DNA of 64,000 nucleotides, taken from contig JAGBOF010000009.1 of assembly GCA_017633985.1 (NCBI GenBank), positions 1 through 64,000 of the forward strand, read 5' to 3'. Origin of the DNA: Bacteroidales bacterium. Lineage in GTDB: Bacteria > Bacteroidota > Bacteroidia > Bacteroidales > P3. The notes beneath the pieces are model-generated. The model was not told the DNA's origin and searched no databases. It saw nothing but the letters and a program-made list of their open reading frames with translations. The first letter of the stretch is position 1; each line of letters begins with the position of its first letter. Both the position numbers and the translations under genes were made by a program. Below are positions 34,450 to 44,205 of the stretch, piece after piece.

Positions 34450-34722
34450 GCGGTTTGTTTTGCCGATATATGAAATTAATCTATTTTTGCCCCGAAATGA
34501 AACAGAATCAAGAAGAAGCGGCGGAAAACAACCGTACTTTGAAACGGAATCTTATCATAATTACAGTTCTGTATGATGCAGAGTTATTATTTAAATCAGT
34601 TACGGTTAAATCCGCCGCCGTTTTATCAGCCCGATCCGCCTATAACGTCCGTTAAAACATACCTTTGATGCAAAGAATCAACATACTGATGCAATTTTAT
34701 GCGAAATAAAAAAGAAATTTTG

Positions 34723-34730
34723 TAATTTTG
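34723..34730 (+). promoter_or_regulatory. -7 element for the M49-like peptidase gene
   Basis: TAATTTTG matches TAnnTTTG, 42 bp before the ATG at 34773. The surrounding TTTTGTAATTTTGCA is nearly identical to the nadB promoter. Confidence 0.6.
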
Positions 34731-34772
34731 CACATCATTTACGTTGAAACAAAATAAAAATATAATAAAACA

Positions 34773-36404
34773 ATGAAAAAAATAACGGTATTGTGCCTTG
34801 CAGTTGCGGGTTTGTTGACATCTTGCGGCACTAAACAAAAAGAAGTTACGGATATGACACTTACAGTTAAAGACAAAGTGGAACAGTATGCCGAAGTGGA
34901 ATTGAAAACTGACTTGTCTTTCTTGTCAGAAAGTGAAAAAGAAGTCTTGGGACTGATGATTGATGCCGCCCAAATAATGGATGACATTTATTGGTTGCAG
35001 GCTTACGGCGATAAGAACGAGATGCTTTCCCTTGAAGACCCTTGGCAAAGGGAGTTCGCAATGATTAATTACGGTCCTTGGGACAGAATGGCGGATTGGA
35101 AGCCGTTTATAGAAAACGCTAAAGTGAAATTGCCTGGCGTAAACTTCTATCCTGCTGACATGACAAAGGAAGAATTTGACGCATTGGATGACGAAGCAAA
35201 AAATTCACAGTATACGGTTATCAGAAGAGGCGATGACGGCAAATTATTCGTAAGGGGATATTACGAAGAATACAAAGAACATTTGGACAAAGCCATTGCA
35301 CTGATGGAGAAAGCCGCTTCAATCACCGAAAACAAAGGTTTGAAGAATTATTTGCAGAAAAGAATCGTTGCATTGAAGACAAACGAATACTTCGAAAGCG
35401 ACATGGCTTGGATGGATATGAAAGACAGTAACCTGGATTTCGTTATCGGTCCGATAGAAAATTATGACGATGAATTATTCGGCTTAAAGACTTCTTTCGA
35501 AGGCTTTGTTCTTGTAAAAGATCCTGAATGGAGTAAGAAATTATCAAAGTTCATAAAATATTTACCTGAATTGCAAAGAAATTTACCTGTTGATGCTAAA
35601 TACAAACAGGAAAAACCGGGAACGGAATCGGATTTGAACGTTTACGACGTGCTGTATTATGCAGGTGATTGCAATGCTGCAGGAAAAACTATCGCAATCA
35701 ATTTGCCTAATGACGAAAAAGTACAATTGGCAAAAGGTTCAAGACGTTTGCAACTTAAGAACGCAATGCAGGCAAAATTCGATGCAATCGTTATGCCTAT
35801 TGCAAAACAAGTTATGAACGCAGAACAATTGAAACTTGTTAACTTCAACGCATTCTTTTCAGATGTAACATTCCACGAAGTTGCACACGGATTGGGAATA
35901 AAGAATGTTGTCGGTTCGACAACTCCTGTACGTAAGGCATTGGGAAGCGAATACTCTGCTTACGAAGAAGCAAAGGCTGACGTATTGGGTCTTTATATGA
36001 TAAGCGAACTTATAAAGAAGGGCGAAGTTAAGGATTTGACCGAAGAACAATGCATTGCTACTTACGTGGCAGGACTGTTCCGTTCGATACGTTTCGGTGT
36101 TACCGAAGCACATGGCAGAGCCAATATAATGTGCTTTAATTGGTTTGAAAAGAACGGTGCTTTCAAAAGAGACAATAACGGTATCTATACGATAGATTTC
36201 GACAAGGCTAAAGAATGTATCAGATCTTGGGCAGCATTCTTGCTTGAAATGGAAGGTAATGGAGATATTGCCGCAGCACAAAAATATTCCAAAGCCAACG
36301 CTGTCGTTTCCGAAATATTGCAACAGGATTTGGATAAAATAAATTCAGCAGGTATTCCTGTCGATGTACGTTTCAAACAAGGAAGAAAAGTTTTAGGTTT
36401 ATAA
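34773..36404 (+). CDS. M49-like zinc peptidase lipoprotein (dipeptidyl peptidase III related)
   Basis: This 543-residue protein starts with a lipoprotein signal (KKITVLCLAVAGLLTSC, lipobox LTSC). The zinc site is H368-E-V-A-H372 in FHEVAHGLGIKN, with the third ligand probably a Glu of YEEAKADVLGLY (E398/E399). Classical dipeptidyl peptidase III has the longer HExxGH motif; this protein has an ordinary HExxH but keeps the EExxAD second motif and overall pattern of an M49-related Bacteroidetes group. It probably cleaves dipeptides from short oligopeptides at the cell envelope. It has its own promoter and lies 6 bp before gpsA. Confidence 0.8.
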   Translation: MKKITVLCLAVAGLLTSCGTKQKEVTDMTLTVKDKVEQYAEVELKTDLSFLSESEKEVLGLMIDAAQIMDDIYWLQAYGDKNEMLSLEDPWQREFAMINYGPWDRMADWKPFIENAKVKLPGVNFYPADMTKEEFDALDDEAKNSQYTVIRRGDDGKLFVRGYYEEYKEHLDKAIALMEKAASITENKGLKNYLQKRIVALKTNEYFESDMAWMDMKDSNLDFVIGPIENYDDELFGLKTSFEGFVLVKDPEWSKKLSKFIKYLPELQRNLPVDAKYKQEKPGTESDLNVYDVLYYAGDCNAAGKTIAINLPNDEKVQLAKGSRRLQLKNAMQAKFDAIVMPIAKQVMNAEQLKLVNFNAFFSDVTFHEVAHGLGIKNVVGSTTPVRKALGSEYSAYEEAKADVLGLYMISELIKKGEVKDLTEEQCIATYVAGLFRSIRFGVTEAHGRANIMCFNWFEKNGAFKRDNNGIYTIDFDKAKECIRSWAAFLLEMEGNGDIAAAQKYSKANAVVSEILQQDLDKINSAGIPVDVRFKQGRKVLGL

Positions 36405-36410
36405 ATTATA

Positions 36411-37397
36411 ATGAATATAGCAGTTTTCGGCGGTGGCTCTTGGGCTACCGCCATTATTAAAATACTGACTTCAACCCATGATAAAATTTATTGGTGGGTT
36501 AGGGAAACGGAAATAAAAAGCGGGGTGGAAACAGAGGGTTACAATCCGCTGTATTTAAGTTATTGCGAACTGGAAAAACAAAAGCTTGTAATATCCAACG
36601 ATATTCATGAAATAATATCCGATGCAGATATATTGTTTTTTGTTATTCCTGCAGCCTTTTTGGAAGTCTCTTTGGAAAATGTAAATAAAGAAGAATTCAA
36701 AAACAAAAAGATTGTATCGGCAATAAAAGGTATCGTACCATCAAGCAATGAAATCGTATCGGATTTCTTTAACAAAAGATTTGATATACCTCTTACCTCA
36801 TTGGGTGTGATAAGCGGTCCGTCCCATGCGGAAGAGATTGCCGCAGAAAGATTGACCTATTTAACCTGTGCAAGTGACAATGAAGTGTTTGCAAAAGAAA
36901 TATCGGAGATAATCAATTGTAAGTTTGTAAAAACAGTTATCAGCGACGATATCGCGGGAATTGAATACGGGGCGGTAATGAAAAACATTTATGCCTTGGC
37001 TGCCGGTATTGCCAAAGGTATGGGGTACGGAGATAATTTCGTTGCCGTATTGATAAGTAACGCCATTCAGGAAACAGAATGCTTTTTGCAAAATATAGCA
37101 CCGAAACAAAGGGACATAAAACGCCTTGTATATTTAGGTGATTTGCTTGTTACGGCATATTCACAGCACAGCCGTAATCGAACTTTCGGGCAGATGATTG
37201 GTCAAGGTTACAGCGTTCAATCTGCACAATTGGAAATGAAAATGATTGCCGAAGGTTATTATTCGGCAAAATGTATTCATGACGCAAACAAACAATGTGC
37301 TTGTACGTTGTCCATTGCTGAAGCAGTATATAATATATTGTATGGAAAAAAGAATCCTAAAAAAGAATTTTCCCGCCTTTTAGACAAATTCTGTTAA
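36411..37397 (+). CDS. gpsA: Glycerol-3-phosphate dehydrogenase [NAD(P)+]
   Basis: This 328-residue protein has the N-terminal dinucleotide-binding GGGSWATAI, then FFVIPAAFLEVSL, ISGPSHAEEIA, and the catalytic-lysine region GIEYGAVMKNIYALAAGIAKGMGYGDN, typical of GpsA. It reduces dihydroxyacetone phosphate to sn-glycerol 3-phosphate for phospholipid synthesis in the cytoplasm. Length is normal. It begins 6 bp after the M49 stop, so cotranscription is likely. A strong bidirectional terminator separates it from the convergent ftsZ. Confidence 0.95.
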   Translation: MNIAVFGGGSWATAIIKILTSTHDKIYWWVRETEIKSGVETEGYNPLYLSYCELEKQKLVISNDIHEIISDADILFFVIPAAFLEVSLENVNKEEFKNKKIVSAIKGIVPSSNEIVSDFFNKRFDIPLTSLGVISGPSHAEEIAAERLTYLTCASDNEVFAKEISEIINCKFVKTVISDDIAGIEYGAVMKNIYALAAGIAKGMGYGDNFVAVLISNAIQETECFLQNIAPKQRDIKRLVYLGDLLVTAYSQHSRNRTFGQMIGQGYSVQSAQLEMKMIAEGYYSAKCIHDANKQCACTLSIAEAVYNILYGKKNPKKEFSRLLDKFC

Positions 37398-37433
37398 CGG
37401 ATAAATAACTGAAAGAATCAGGTTCTATAAAGA

Positions 37434-37469
37434 AACAGGCGGAATATACCGAAGTATATTCCGCCTGTT
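37434..37469. terminator. Bidirectional terminator between gpsA and ftsZ
   Basis: A 15-bp perfect stem AACAGGCGGAATATA / TATATTCCGCCTGTT with loop CCGAAG is flanked by A/T tracts. It ends both gpsA and the whole dcw cluster. Confidence 0.9.
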
Positions 37470-37489
37470 ATTATATATATTATACATAA

Positions 37490-39280
37490 TTAATCTACCT
37501 GTGAACCTATAACAGGGCTTTCAACCATTGCTATATTACCGTCTTTACTTACGGTCATCACTACATCAGGTACCGTTTGTGAAGATAATTTCTCATCAAA
37601 ATCTATTGCATTAGGTTTAAGACTTTGAACTAAATTAACTTTACCCGCTTTAAGCAAATCGTGAATTCTTTTTATTCTATCCTGTTTAACCTCCGCTGCT
37701 TTGGAAGAAGACATTCCCTGTTGGCTGTCTGATTGATTAACCGTCTGTCCCGTTAAATCCTTCAATGACGATGCCTGCATAGGCTGCTCATACAAATTGG
37801 TCTGCGGATTGTTATTTGCTGCAGAAATAAAATCAGTTGAAGATTCCCGATTATCAAACTCTGCCTCTGTTTCATCCAAAGAAAGGACTATCGTTTGTGT
37901 TTGTGATTCGGTTTGGGCAAACTGTGCAATAATATCTTCTTTTGTTTCTGCTGCTGCAGGTTTTTTATTGCTCATTTCCTTTTGTTCATACTTTGGTAAG
38001 TCTCCGTATAAATCAAGTGTTACAACTTCAGGTGTACTTTGCTGCAAAGTATCAACAGGTTGTTGCTCATTAATATTTTTTAATTTAAATTCTGTTTCTT
38101 TTGCTTCAGGTTGCTTGGTTGCAATTTCTTTTTGCATATTGTTTACGATATCATTCGCCGTATTTAATATCGGATAATCAGCCGTTACAAATGTTTCTGT
38201 CTGTATACGCAAAGGTTCTTTTATTGGTTCTACCGGTTGCGGTATTTTAGCATCAATACTTCTTTCTGGACTGTGATATATCTCTTGGGATTCAAATCCT
38301 GTAGCAACAAGTGTAATTGCTATCTTTCCTTCCAAAGAATCATCCGTTCCGCAACCCCAAATCATATCCACATCCGCATTGGTAAGTTCCTCTATATAAT
38401 TGGTAATTGTAGAAAGCTCTTCTGTTTGCAATTGATAATCTTCTTTAGATGAATAGGAAATATAAAGTAAAATATTTTGGGTTTTCTGCAGGTCATTATC
38501 ATTTAAAAGATCACTCGTCGTTGCTGCTTTTATTGCCTCATACGCACGGTCCTGACCTTCTCCTATACCGCTGCCCATTAGTGCCACTCCGGAATGTTGC
38601 ATTACAGATTGTACATCACGGAAATCCACATGTATATACGCATTGGCCGTCATTATTTCCGATATACCTTTAGCTGCCGTAAGCAAAACATCATCAGCAA
38701 GGGCAAATGCAGTCTTCATTCCCATATTTCCGCGGCTTTTCAACTTGTCCGTATTTACTATTATTATAGAATCTACGACCTTTTTCAAATTCTCTATACC
38801 TACTTTTGCCTGCTCCCTGCGTTTTCTGCCCTCAAAAGAGAACGGAATTGTCACAACGGCAACAACAAGTATTTCATCATTACCGCCGTCTACCTCTATC
38901 TCTTTTGCAATCTTGGCAATCTCGGGTGAAGCTCCTGTACCTGTACCACCGCCCATACCTGCAGCAATGAACAACATGTGAGTATTGGTATCAAATGCCG
39001 CTTTTATTCTGTCTGACGCCGCAACTGCTGCTTTTTGTGCAACTTCAGGTTTATTACCTGCTCCCAATCCTCCTTCACCTATTTTTATTTTAGTATTTAC
39101 AGGCGATGCATTCAAACTTTGTTCATCAGTATTACAAACAATAAAATCAACACCTGTTATACCTTTATTATACATGTGATTAACAGCATTGGTGCCTGCT
39201 CCGCCCACGCCTATAACTTTAATATACGAACTCTGCACTTGTGCGGCAGGAGTTATATCAAGAAAATCATTCTCTGGCAT
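37490..39280 (-). CDS. ftsZ: Cell division protein FtsZ with long, divergent C-terminal tail
   Basis: This 596-residue tubulin homologue has the GTP-binding segments KVIGVGGAGTNAVNHM and GGGTGTG (110-116), the catalytic NTDKLKSRGN region and the T7-type loop with DVQSVMQHSGVALMGSG. It polymerises into the Z ring. The GTPase core ends near residue 330. The remaining 265 or so residues are Gln/Thr/Glu-rich and disordered-looking, against the 100-150 usual in Bacteroidetes. The tail ends RIKRIHDLLKAGKVNLVQ...FDEKLSS...VIGSQVD. I do not see the usual PAYxRR-type conserved C-terminal peptide that binds FtsA. It is the last gene of the dcw cluster, 165 bp after ftsA. Confidence 0.95.
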   Translation of the reverse strand: MPENDFLDITPAAQVQSSYIKVIGVGGAGTNAVNHMYNKGITGVDFIVCNTDEQSLNASPVNTKIKIGEGGLGAGNKPEVAQKAAVAASDRIKAAFDTNTHMLFIAAGMGGGTGTGASPEIAKIAKEIEVDGGNDEILVVAVVTIPFSFEGRKRREQAKVGIENLKKVVDSIIIVNTDKLKSRGNMGMKTAFALADDVLLTAAKGISEIMTANAYIHVDFRDVQSVMQHSGVALMGSGIGEGQDRAYEAIKAATTSDLLNDNDLQKTQNILLYISYSSKEDYQLQTEELSTITNYIEELTNADVDMIWGCGTDDSLEGKIAITLVATGFESQEIYHSPERSIDAKIPQPVEPIKEPLRIQTETFVTADYPILNTANDIVNNMQKEIATKQPEAKETEFKLKNINEQQPVDTLQQSTPEVVTLDLYGDLPKYEQKEMSNKKPAAAETKEDIIAQFAQTESQTQTIVLSLDETEAEFDNRESSTDFISAANNNPQTNLYEQPMQASSLKDLTGQTVNQSDSQQGMSSSKAAEVKQDRIKRIHDLLKAGKVNLVQSLKPNAIDFDEKLSSQTVPDVVMTVSKDGNIAMVESPVIGSQVD

Positions 39281-39445
39281 ATTCTTAATTATTTTTTATA
39301 TCCGTATAACTATATTTTTCCTATTCAAATATTTCAGTTTGTAAAATTACTTATATTTTACCTATTATTTCAACCAATATTACTGTTTTTATAAACATAA
39401 AACTGTTAATAACTACTGAAATATTATCTTTTATTCACGTTTTTT

Positions 39446-40822
39446 TTATTCTACAGTATCGTTAAGAATCTTTGTAAAGAAATCTCCTATCCTGTTTATC
39501 AGTCTGTTACTATCGCCCTTCGGTTCCTTCTTCCTTCTTCCTCTACCTTTTCCTTTACCCTGAGTATCTTCAGGATTTTCTTCAACTTGATTATCTTCAA
39601 TCACAGGATCTGTTTTCTTATCCTTATTATTCTTTTCTTCATACTCAAACCCTTTCAATACCAAACCTATTCCTGTCGAATACATAGGATCCTGACATTC
39701 CGAGGCCTTATCCCCTAACCAAATACTATCAGGTTCACCTACACGTGTCGTTATTCCTGTAATGTATTCTGTATATTGTGCAATATGTTGTAACTTACTT
39801 CCTCCTCCTGTCAATACTATACCTGCTATAAGCATCTTATCGTATGAATCATTCTTTAATTCATAATCCACCTGCTGAAGAATCATCTCAACTCTGGCCT
39901 TTATGATTCCGGCTAACATAAACAATGTTATCTCTCTGCTTTCCCTACCTCTTAATCCCGGAATTTGAATAACGGTATTTTGTTGTTTAGGTACCTGAAG
40001 ACAATCTCCGTAATGTGTTTTCAAAGCTTCTGCCTGATTCTGCATTATGCGGCATGTATCTTTTATATCATTGGTTATACTGTTACCTGCAAGCTGTATA
40101 ACCGCTGTATGCCTTAATATTCCGTCCTGAAATACCGCCATATCAGTGGTACCTCCGCCTATATCAACCAAACAAATTCCTGCAGATTTTTCGTTATCAT
40201 TAACTACTGCCTCGGCACTTGCAATAGGTTCAAGAATCAATCCTTTTACGGAATAACCTGCCAATGATACGCTTCTGTAAATATTATGCACATTAGTTTC
40301 GTCTCCGCTGATAAGATTATAATTACATTCTATTGTCTTTCCGCTGCGGCCTACAGGATCAGTTATACCTGCTTCTCCGTCTATAATATAATCCTGCGGG
40401 ACAATATCTATTATCTTATCTCCCGGAGGCATTGCTATATTGTACTGCTCTTCCAACAAACGGTCAATATCTTCCTGTGTTATGATATGGTCTTCCTCCT
40501 TTATAATAGTGGTACCGCGCAAAAGACTGTTTTTTATATTATGTCCTGCAATACCCACATAAGCTTCCGTAACTTTAACATTACACTTATTTTCTGCTTC
40601 TGCCACTGCAATCTTTATACTGTTTGCAGTATTTGTAATGTTCTTTACTTCACCGTGCTGAACACCTACCGAAGGGGTTTTACCCATACCGATGATACTT
40701 ACTTTTCCTGTCTCATCTTTCTGTCCTATAAATACGGCGATTTTTGTCGTACCGACATCTATTCCCACTATCACGTCTTTCCTTACGGATGCCGAAAGGT
40801 TCTTTTCCTGCATACTTTCCAT
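39446..40822 (-). CDS. ftsA: Cell division protein FtsA
   Basis: This 458-residue actin-like ATPase shows the phosphate loop GIDVGTTKIAVFIG, VDIGGGTTDMAVFQDG and IVLTGGGSKLQHIAQ. It tethers FtsZ to the membrane. The C-terminus has a Glu/Asp-rich then Lys/Arg/Gly-rich linker (GKGKGRGRRKKEPKGD) followed by an amphipathic helix, NRLINRIGDFFTKILND, the membrane-targeting sequence. Length is slightly above E. coli FtsA (420). It follows ftsQ by 52 bp. Confidence 0.96.
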   Translation of the reverse strand: MESMQEKNLSASVRKDVIVGIDVGTTKIAVFIGQKDETGKVSIIGMGKTPSVGVQHGEVKNITNTANSIKIAVAEAENKCNVKVTEAYVGIAGHNIKNSLLRGTTIIKEEDHIITQEDIDRLLEEQYNIAMPPGDKIIDIVPQDYIIDGEAGITDPVGRSGKTIECNYNLISGDETNVHNIYRSVSLAGYSVKGLILEPIASAEAVVNDNEKSAGICLVDIGGGTTDMAVFQDGILRHTAVIQLAGNSITNDIKDTCRIMQNQAEALKTHYGDCLQVPKQQNTVIQIPGLRGRESREITLFMLAGIIKARVEMILQQVDYELKNDSYDKMLIAGIVLTGGGSKLQHIAQYTEYITGITTRVGEPDSIWLGDKASECQDPMYSTGIGLVLKGFEYEEKNNKDKKTDPVIEDNQVEENPEDTQGKGKGRGRRKKEPKGDSNRLINRIGDFFTKILNDTVE

Positions 40823-40874
40823 ATCTTATATCTTTTATTTATTTTCCACCAATAATGTTTTTGTCCTTTTGTCT

Positions 40875-41639
40875 TTAACTGTCTTTTCTGCAAACGGCCA
40901 AATTATGAAATCTTAAATCAATATCAGTATAATCCGCCCAACCGTTTTGCTTAAAAGAATAGTCAAACAAATAACGTAATTTTTCAAATTCATTCTTCCA
41001 ATCGGAAGAATCTCCCAAAGTAACGGTATATTCACCCTGCGAAGGCAAAAGATACCATGTTTTTCCTTCTTTTCTTATTCCGGAAATCCAATATCTTAAT
41101 ATACTGTCATTATCTATCATTGACGCCAAACGGTATATGACCGTACAATCCTTGTTTTTAACCGTATCTATCTTCCCAACCGGTCTGTCAGCTATATCAC
41201 CCGTTGCAGTCATACATTTCGCCGTCTCATTATTCTGGGAATTTATAATATTCATCTTACTGTCAATATAAAATTGCTGACCTTTTTTATTATAAACCCT
41301 CACTATTGCATATTTCTGAAAGATTGTTATCCTCAATTCTCCCGTTAATGATACCGACACAACTGCATGTTCAATAAAATTCTTACTTTCCAGATAATCT
41401 TTAATCTCTCCTGTTTTAATCTGATTACGCTGATAGGAAGTAAATTCGCCAAATTTATTTACCAGATCCTGTTCTACTGTTGATTTATCCAAAACAACGG
41501 AATCGGCTGGATATTGAATAACCAAATCAACACCGGTCAGTTTTGTCAAACCGATAAAAAACGGTACTGCTACTGCCGTAACAATAACAACCGCAATGAT
41601 TCCAGCTTTTATCAACATCCTTTTTTTCATAAGTTGCAT
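40875..41639 (-). CDS. ftsQ: Cell division protein FtsQ
   Basis: This 254-residue single-pass protein has a short basic N-terminus, one membrane segment (IKAGIIAVVIVTAVAVPFF), then a divergent POTRA-like region (VVLDKSTVEQDLVNKFG, IKDYLESKNFIEHAVVSVS, ITIFQKYAIVRVY) and a beta domain. FtsQ links early and late divisome proteins. Identification rests on topology and its place between murC and ftsA. The ATG at 41639 directly follows the murC TAA, so translation is coupled; the ATG three codons later is an alternative. Confidence 0.88.
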   Translation of the reverse strand: MQLMKKRMLIKAGIIAVVIVTAVAVPFFIGLTKLTGVDLVIQYPADSVVLDKSTVEQDLVNKFGEFTSYQRNQIKTGEIKDYLESKNFIEHAVVSVSLTGELRITIFQKYAIVRVYNKKGQQFYIDSKMNIINSQNNETAKCMTATGDIADRPVGKIDTVKNKDCTVIYRLASMIDNDSILRYWISGIRKEGKTWYLLPSQGEYTVTLGDSSDWKNEFEKLRYLFDYSFKQNGWADYTDIDLRFHNLAVCRKDS

Positions 41640-43010
41640 TTATTGTTTTAACAACTTTTCAATATCCGGAACTAATCTGTCAATATCTCCGGCTCCAAAA
41701 GTAATTAAAAATTTCGGATTGAGAGCCTCTAACAAAGGAAAAAGTTGTTCTTTTGTTACAAGATACTTATCCATTTTGTTTATTTTATGCAATATTAAAT
41801 GCGAATCCACTCCCGCAATAGGTTCTTCCCTTGCAGGATATATGGGCAATAAAATCACTTCGTCCAATTTCTCCAAAGCACGTGCAAATTCATCTGCCAA
41901 ATCACGTGTTCTTGAATACAAATGAGGTTGAAATATTGCCGTAAGTTTTTCCTTCGGATACATTTGCCGCAAAGAATCTACCGTAGAAGCAATCTCTTGC
42001 GGATGATGGGCATAATCATCAATAAATATTCTGTCATCCGTCCTTATACGGAAATCCAGTCGTCTTTGCATTCCTTGAAATGTTTTCAATCCCTCACGAA
42101 GGATTTGCTGACGCTGCACAGTGCCAATACCTGCTGACTTTAAAACAAAATTACATACTGTCAATGCCGCTACGGCATTCTCAACATTATGCAACCCAGG
42201 ATAAGTCATCTGCATGTCGTACCAAACACCGTCAGAATGTTTATAATCAAAATAATAATTCCCTTTGCTTATTCTTAAATTCCACATATAGTTATCCGCT
42301 TCTATATCGGTCAATGAATATGTATGCAAAGGTGTTACTTCTTTTAAATCTTCTATCAATTTATTCTGATCCTGCCTTACAAGCAAAAGACCGTCCTTGT
42401 TTGTCAACTGGGCAAACTGTTCAAAAGCATTATGCAGATTCTCATAAGTATGATAAATATCCATGTGGTCTTCATCAATTGCTGTTATAACAGAAGCAAA
42501 CGGATTTAAACGTAAAAAACTTCTGTCATACTCGTCAGCTTCCGCAACTACAAATTCCGAATCCTTATTATAAATAAAATTACTGTTTACGCTTTTCAAA
42601 ATTCCTCCCAAAAAGGCGCTGCAACCTACAGGTGACAAAGAAAGAATATGTGCAATCATTCCGCATGTCGTAGTCTTGCCGTGGGATCCTGCAACAGCCA
42701 AAACCTTTTTATCTTTAGTTATATTTCCCAAAGCAACGGAACGTTTTTCCAGCTTAACTCCCGATTGTTTTATATAATTAAACTGGACGGAATCTTCAGG
42801 TATGGCAGGAGTATAAATACATAAATCAATATCTTCGGGCACATTCTCTTTAATATCCTCGTAATTAATCTCAATGCCTTCACTTTCCAATTGTTTGGTA
42901 AGAGCACTTTCCGTACGGTCATAACCCATAACCTTATCCCCTTTCATATTGAGATAACGGGCTATAGCACTCATTCCTATTCCGCCTATACCTAAAAAAT
43001 ACACTCTCAT
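41640..43010 (-). CDS. murC: UDP-N-acetylmuramate-L-alanine ligase
   Basis: This 456-residue Mur ligase has the N-terminal UDP-sugar-binding YFLGIGGIGMSAIARYL, the ATP loop AGSHGKTTT (107-115), the central EADEYDRSFL and the C-terminal DDYAHHPQEI. It adds L-Ala to UDP-MurNAc, the first step of peptide-stem synthesis. Its motifs are fully intact, unlike the murD slot of the same cluster. It lies 2 bp after murG and abuts ftsQ. Confidence 0.97.
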   Translation of the reverse strand: MRVYFLGIGGIGMSAIARYLNMKGDKVMGYDRTESALTKQLESEGIEINYEDIKENVPEDIDLCIYTPAIPEDSVQFNYIKQSGVKLEKRSVALGNITKDKKVLAVAGSHGKTTTCGMIAHILSLSPVGCSAFLGGILKSVNSNFIYNKDSEFVVAEADEYDRSFLRLNPFASVITAIDEDHMDIYHTYENLHNAFEQFAQLTNKDGLLLVRQDQNKLIEDLKEVTPLHTYSLTDIEADNYMWNLRISKGNYYFDYKHSDGVWYDMQMTYPGLHNVENAVAALTVCNFVLKSAGIGTVQRQQILREGLKTFQGMQRRLDFRIRTDDRIFIDDYAHHPQEIASTVDSLRQMYPKEKLTAIFQPHLYSRTRDLADEFARALEKLDEVILLPIYPAREEPIAGVDSHLILHKINKMDKYLVTKEQLFPLLEALNPKFLITFGAGDIDRLVPDIEKLLKQ

Positions 43011-43012
43011 AG

Positions 43013-44155
43013 TTACTTTACACGGTTTTGCTGTTTATTAACTATCTTCTCTATCTCATTAAAGATTCTTTCGTCCGCATCCTTAATACCCAATTGAAGA
43101 ATATTCTTTCCTAACCTTTCCGCCTTATCTTTATTATTAATAATGCCGTCCAACTCCTTGACAAAATTTTGTTGCAACTCATTGTCTTTAACCATAACTG
43201 CCGCATCCTTAACAACAAGCGCCATGGCGTTTTTAGTCTGATGATCTTCTGCAACATTAGGTGAAGGAACCAATATAACAGGCTTACCGACAAGACAAAG
43301 TTCGCTTATACTTAACGCTCCTGCTCTGGCAACGACCGCATCACTAACACTGTAAGCCTTATCCATATCAAAAATAAACTCGTTTATCTTGATAAGTTCC
43401 CCTGCTTTAGGATTATTCTCAAATAACGATGCCGTTCTTTCCTTTATGCCCGCATAATAAAACTTACCCGTCTGCCAAAGAATCTGAACATTATTGTCAA
43501 TAAAATACTGCAAATTGCTCTCAACGGCTTTATTTATAGTTCCTGCTCCTAAACTCCCTCCCGTAACCAAAACGGTAGGTTTATCACTGCTTAAGTTAAA
43601 TTCTTTAAGAGCCTGAAGTTTCAATTCAGCCTGCTTTTCATGCAGATAAGCAATATTTTTCCTTACAGGATTACCCGTAAATACTATTTTATCTTTCGGA
43701 AAATACTTCTCCGTACCGTCATAAGCAACACAAATCTTTTCTGCCTTCTTTGCAAGCATCATATTACTTTTGCCCGCTAAAGAATTCTGCTCCTGCAAAA
43801 GGGTAGGTATGTTAAGATTTTGTGCCTGCTTCAAAGTAGCCCAAGAAGCATACCCGCCAACTCCGATAACTATGTCGGGAGCAAAATCTTTTATAATTTT
43901 TTTGGCCTTAAGCGAAGACTGCAGCATCTTCAAAGGCAAAGTAACATTTTTCCAAAGCTTTTTCCTTTGAAATCCCGCTATTTTTAAACCGACAATCTTA
44001 TATCCCGCTTGAGGAACCTTCTGCATTTCCATCTTACCTTCGGCACCTACAAAAAGTATCTGCGCATCCGCATCATGATGTTTGATAACGTTTGCTATTG
44101 CCACTGCAGGGAATATATGCCCGCCTGTTCCTCCTCCGCTTATTATTGCTCTCAT
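43013..44155 (-). CDS. murG: UDP-GlcNAc-undecaprenylpyrophosphoryl-MurNAc-pentapeptide GlcNAc transferase
   Basis: This 380-residue GT28 enzyme has the glycine-rich ISGGGTGGHIFPAVAIANV at the N-terminus, GVGGYASW, LLQEQNSLAGKSN and the donor-site VTGGSLGA, VARAGALSISEL and VAEDHQTKNA. It converts lipid I to lipid II on the inner face of the membrane. Length is typical. The upstream gap to ftsW (90 bp) contains a 21-bp repeat array that also encodes the ftsW tail. Confidence 0.97.
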   Translation of the reverse strand: MRAIISGGGTGGHIFPAVAIANVIKHHDADAQILFVGAEGKMEMQKVPQAGYKIVGLKIAGFQRKKLWKNVTLPLKMLQSSLKAKKIIKDFAPDIVIGVGGYASWATLKQAQNLNIPTLLQEQNSLAGKSNMMLAKKAEKICVAYDGTEKYFPKDKIVFTGNPVRKNIAYLHEKQAELKLQALKEFNLSSDKPTVLVTGGSLGAGTINKAVESNLQYFIDNNVQILWQTGKFYYAGIKERTASLFENNPKAGELIKINEFIFDMDKAYSVSDAVVARAGALSISELCLVGKPVILVPSPNVAEDHQTKNAMALVVKDAAVMVKDNELQQNFVKELDGIINNKDKAERLGKNILQLGIKDADERIFNEIEKIVNKQQNRVK

Positions 44156-44205
44156 TTTATGTTAATTATATATTCATTCTCTCGTATCATCGTTTGATTG
44201 ATATT

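Noticed and set aside
34440..34667. Possible small genes in the obgE / M49 gap (71-codon frame at 34440, and a 32-codon Pro-rich frame at about 34569)
   Set aside because: No recognisable protein, no ribosome site or promoter in the right place; the two frames overlap each other. A remnant of an old gene cannot be excluded.
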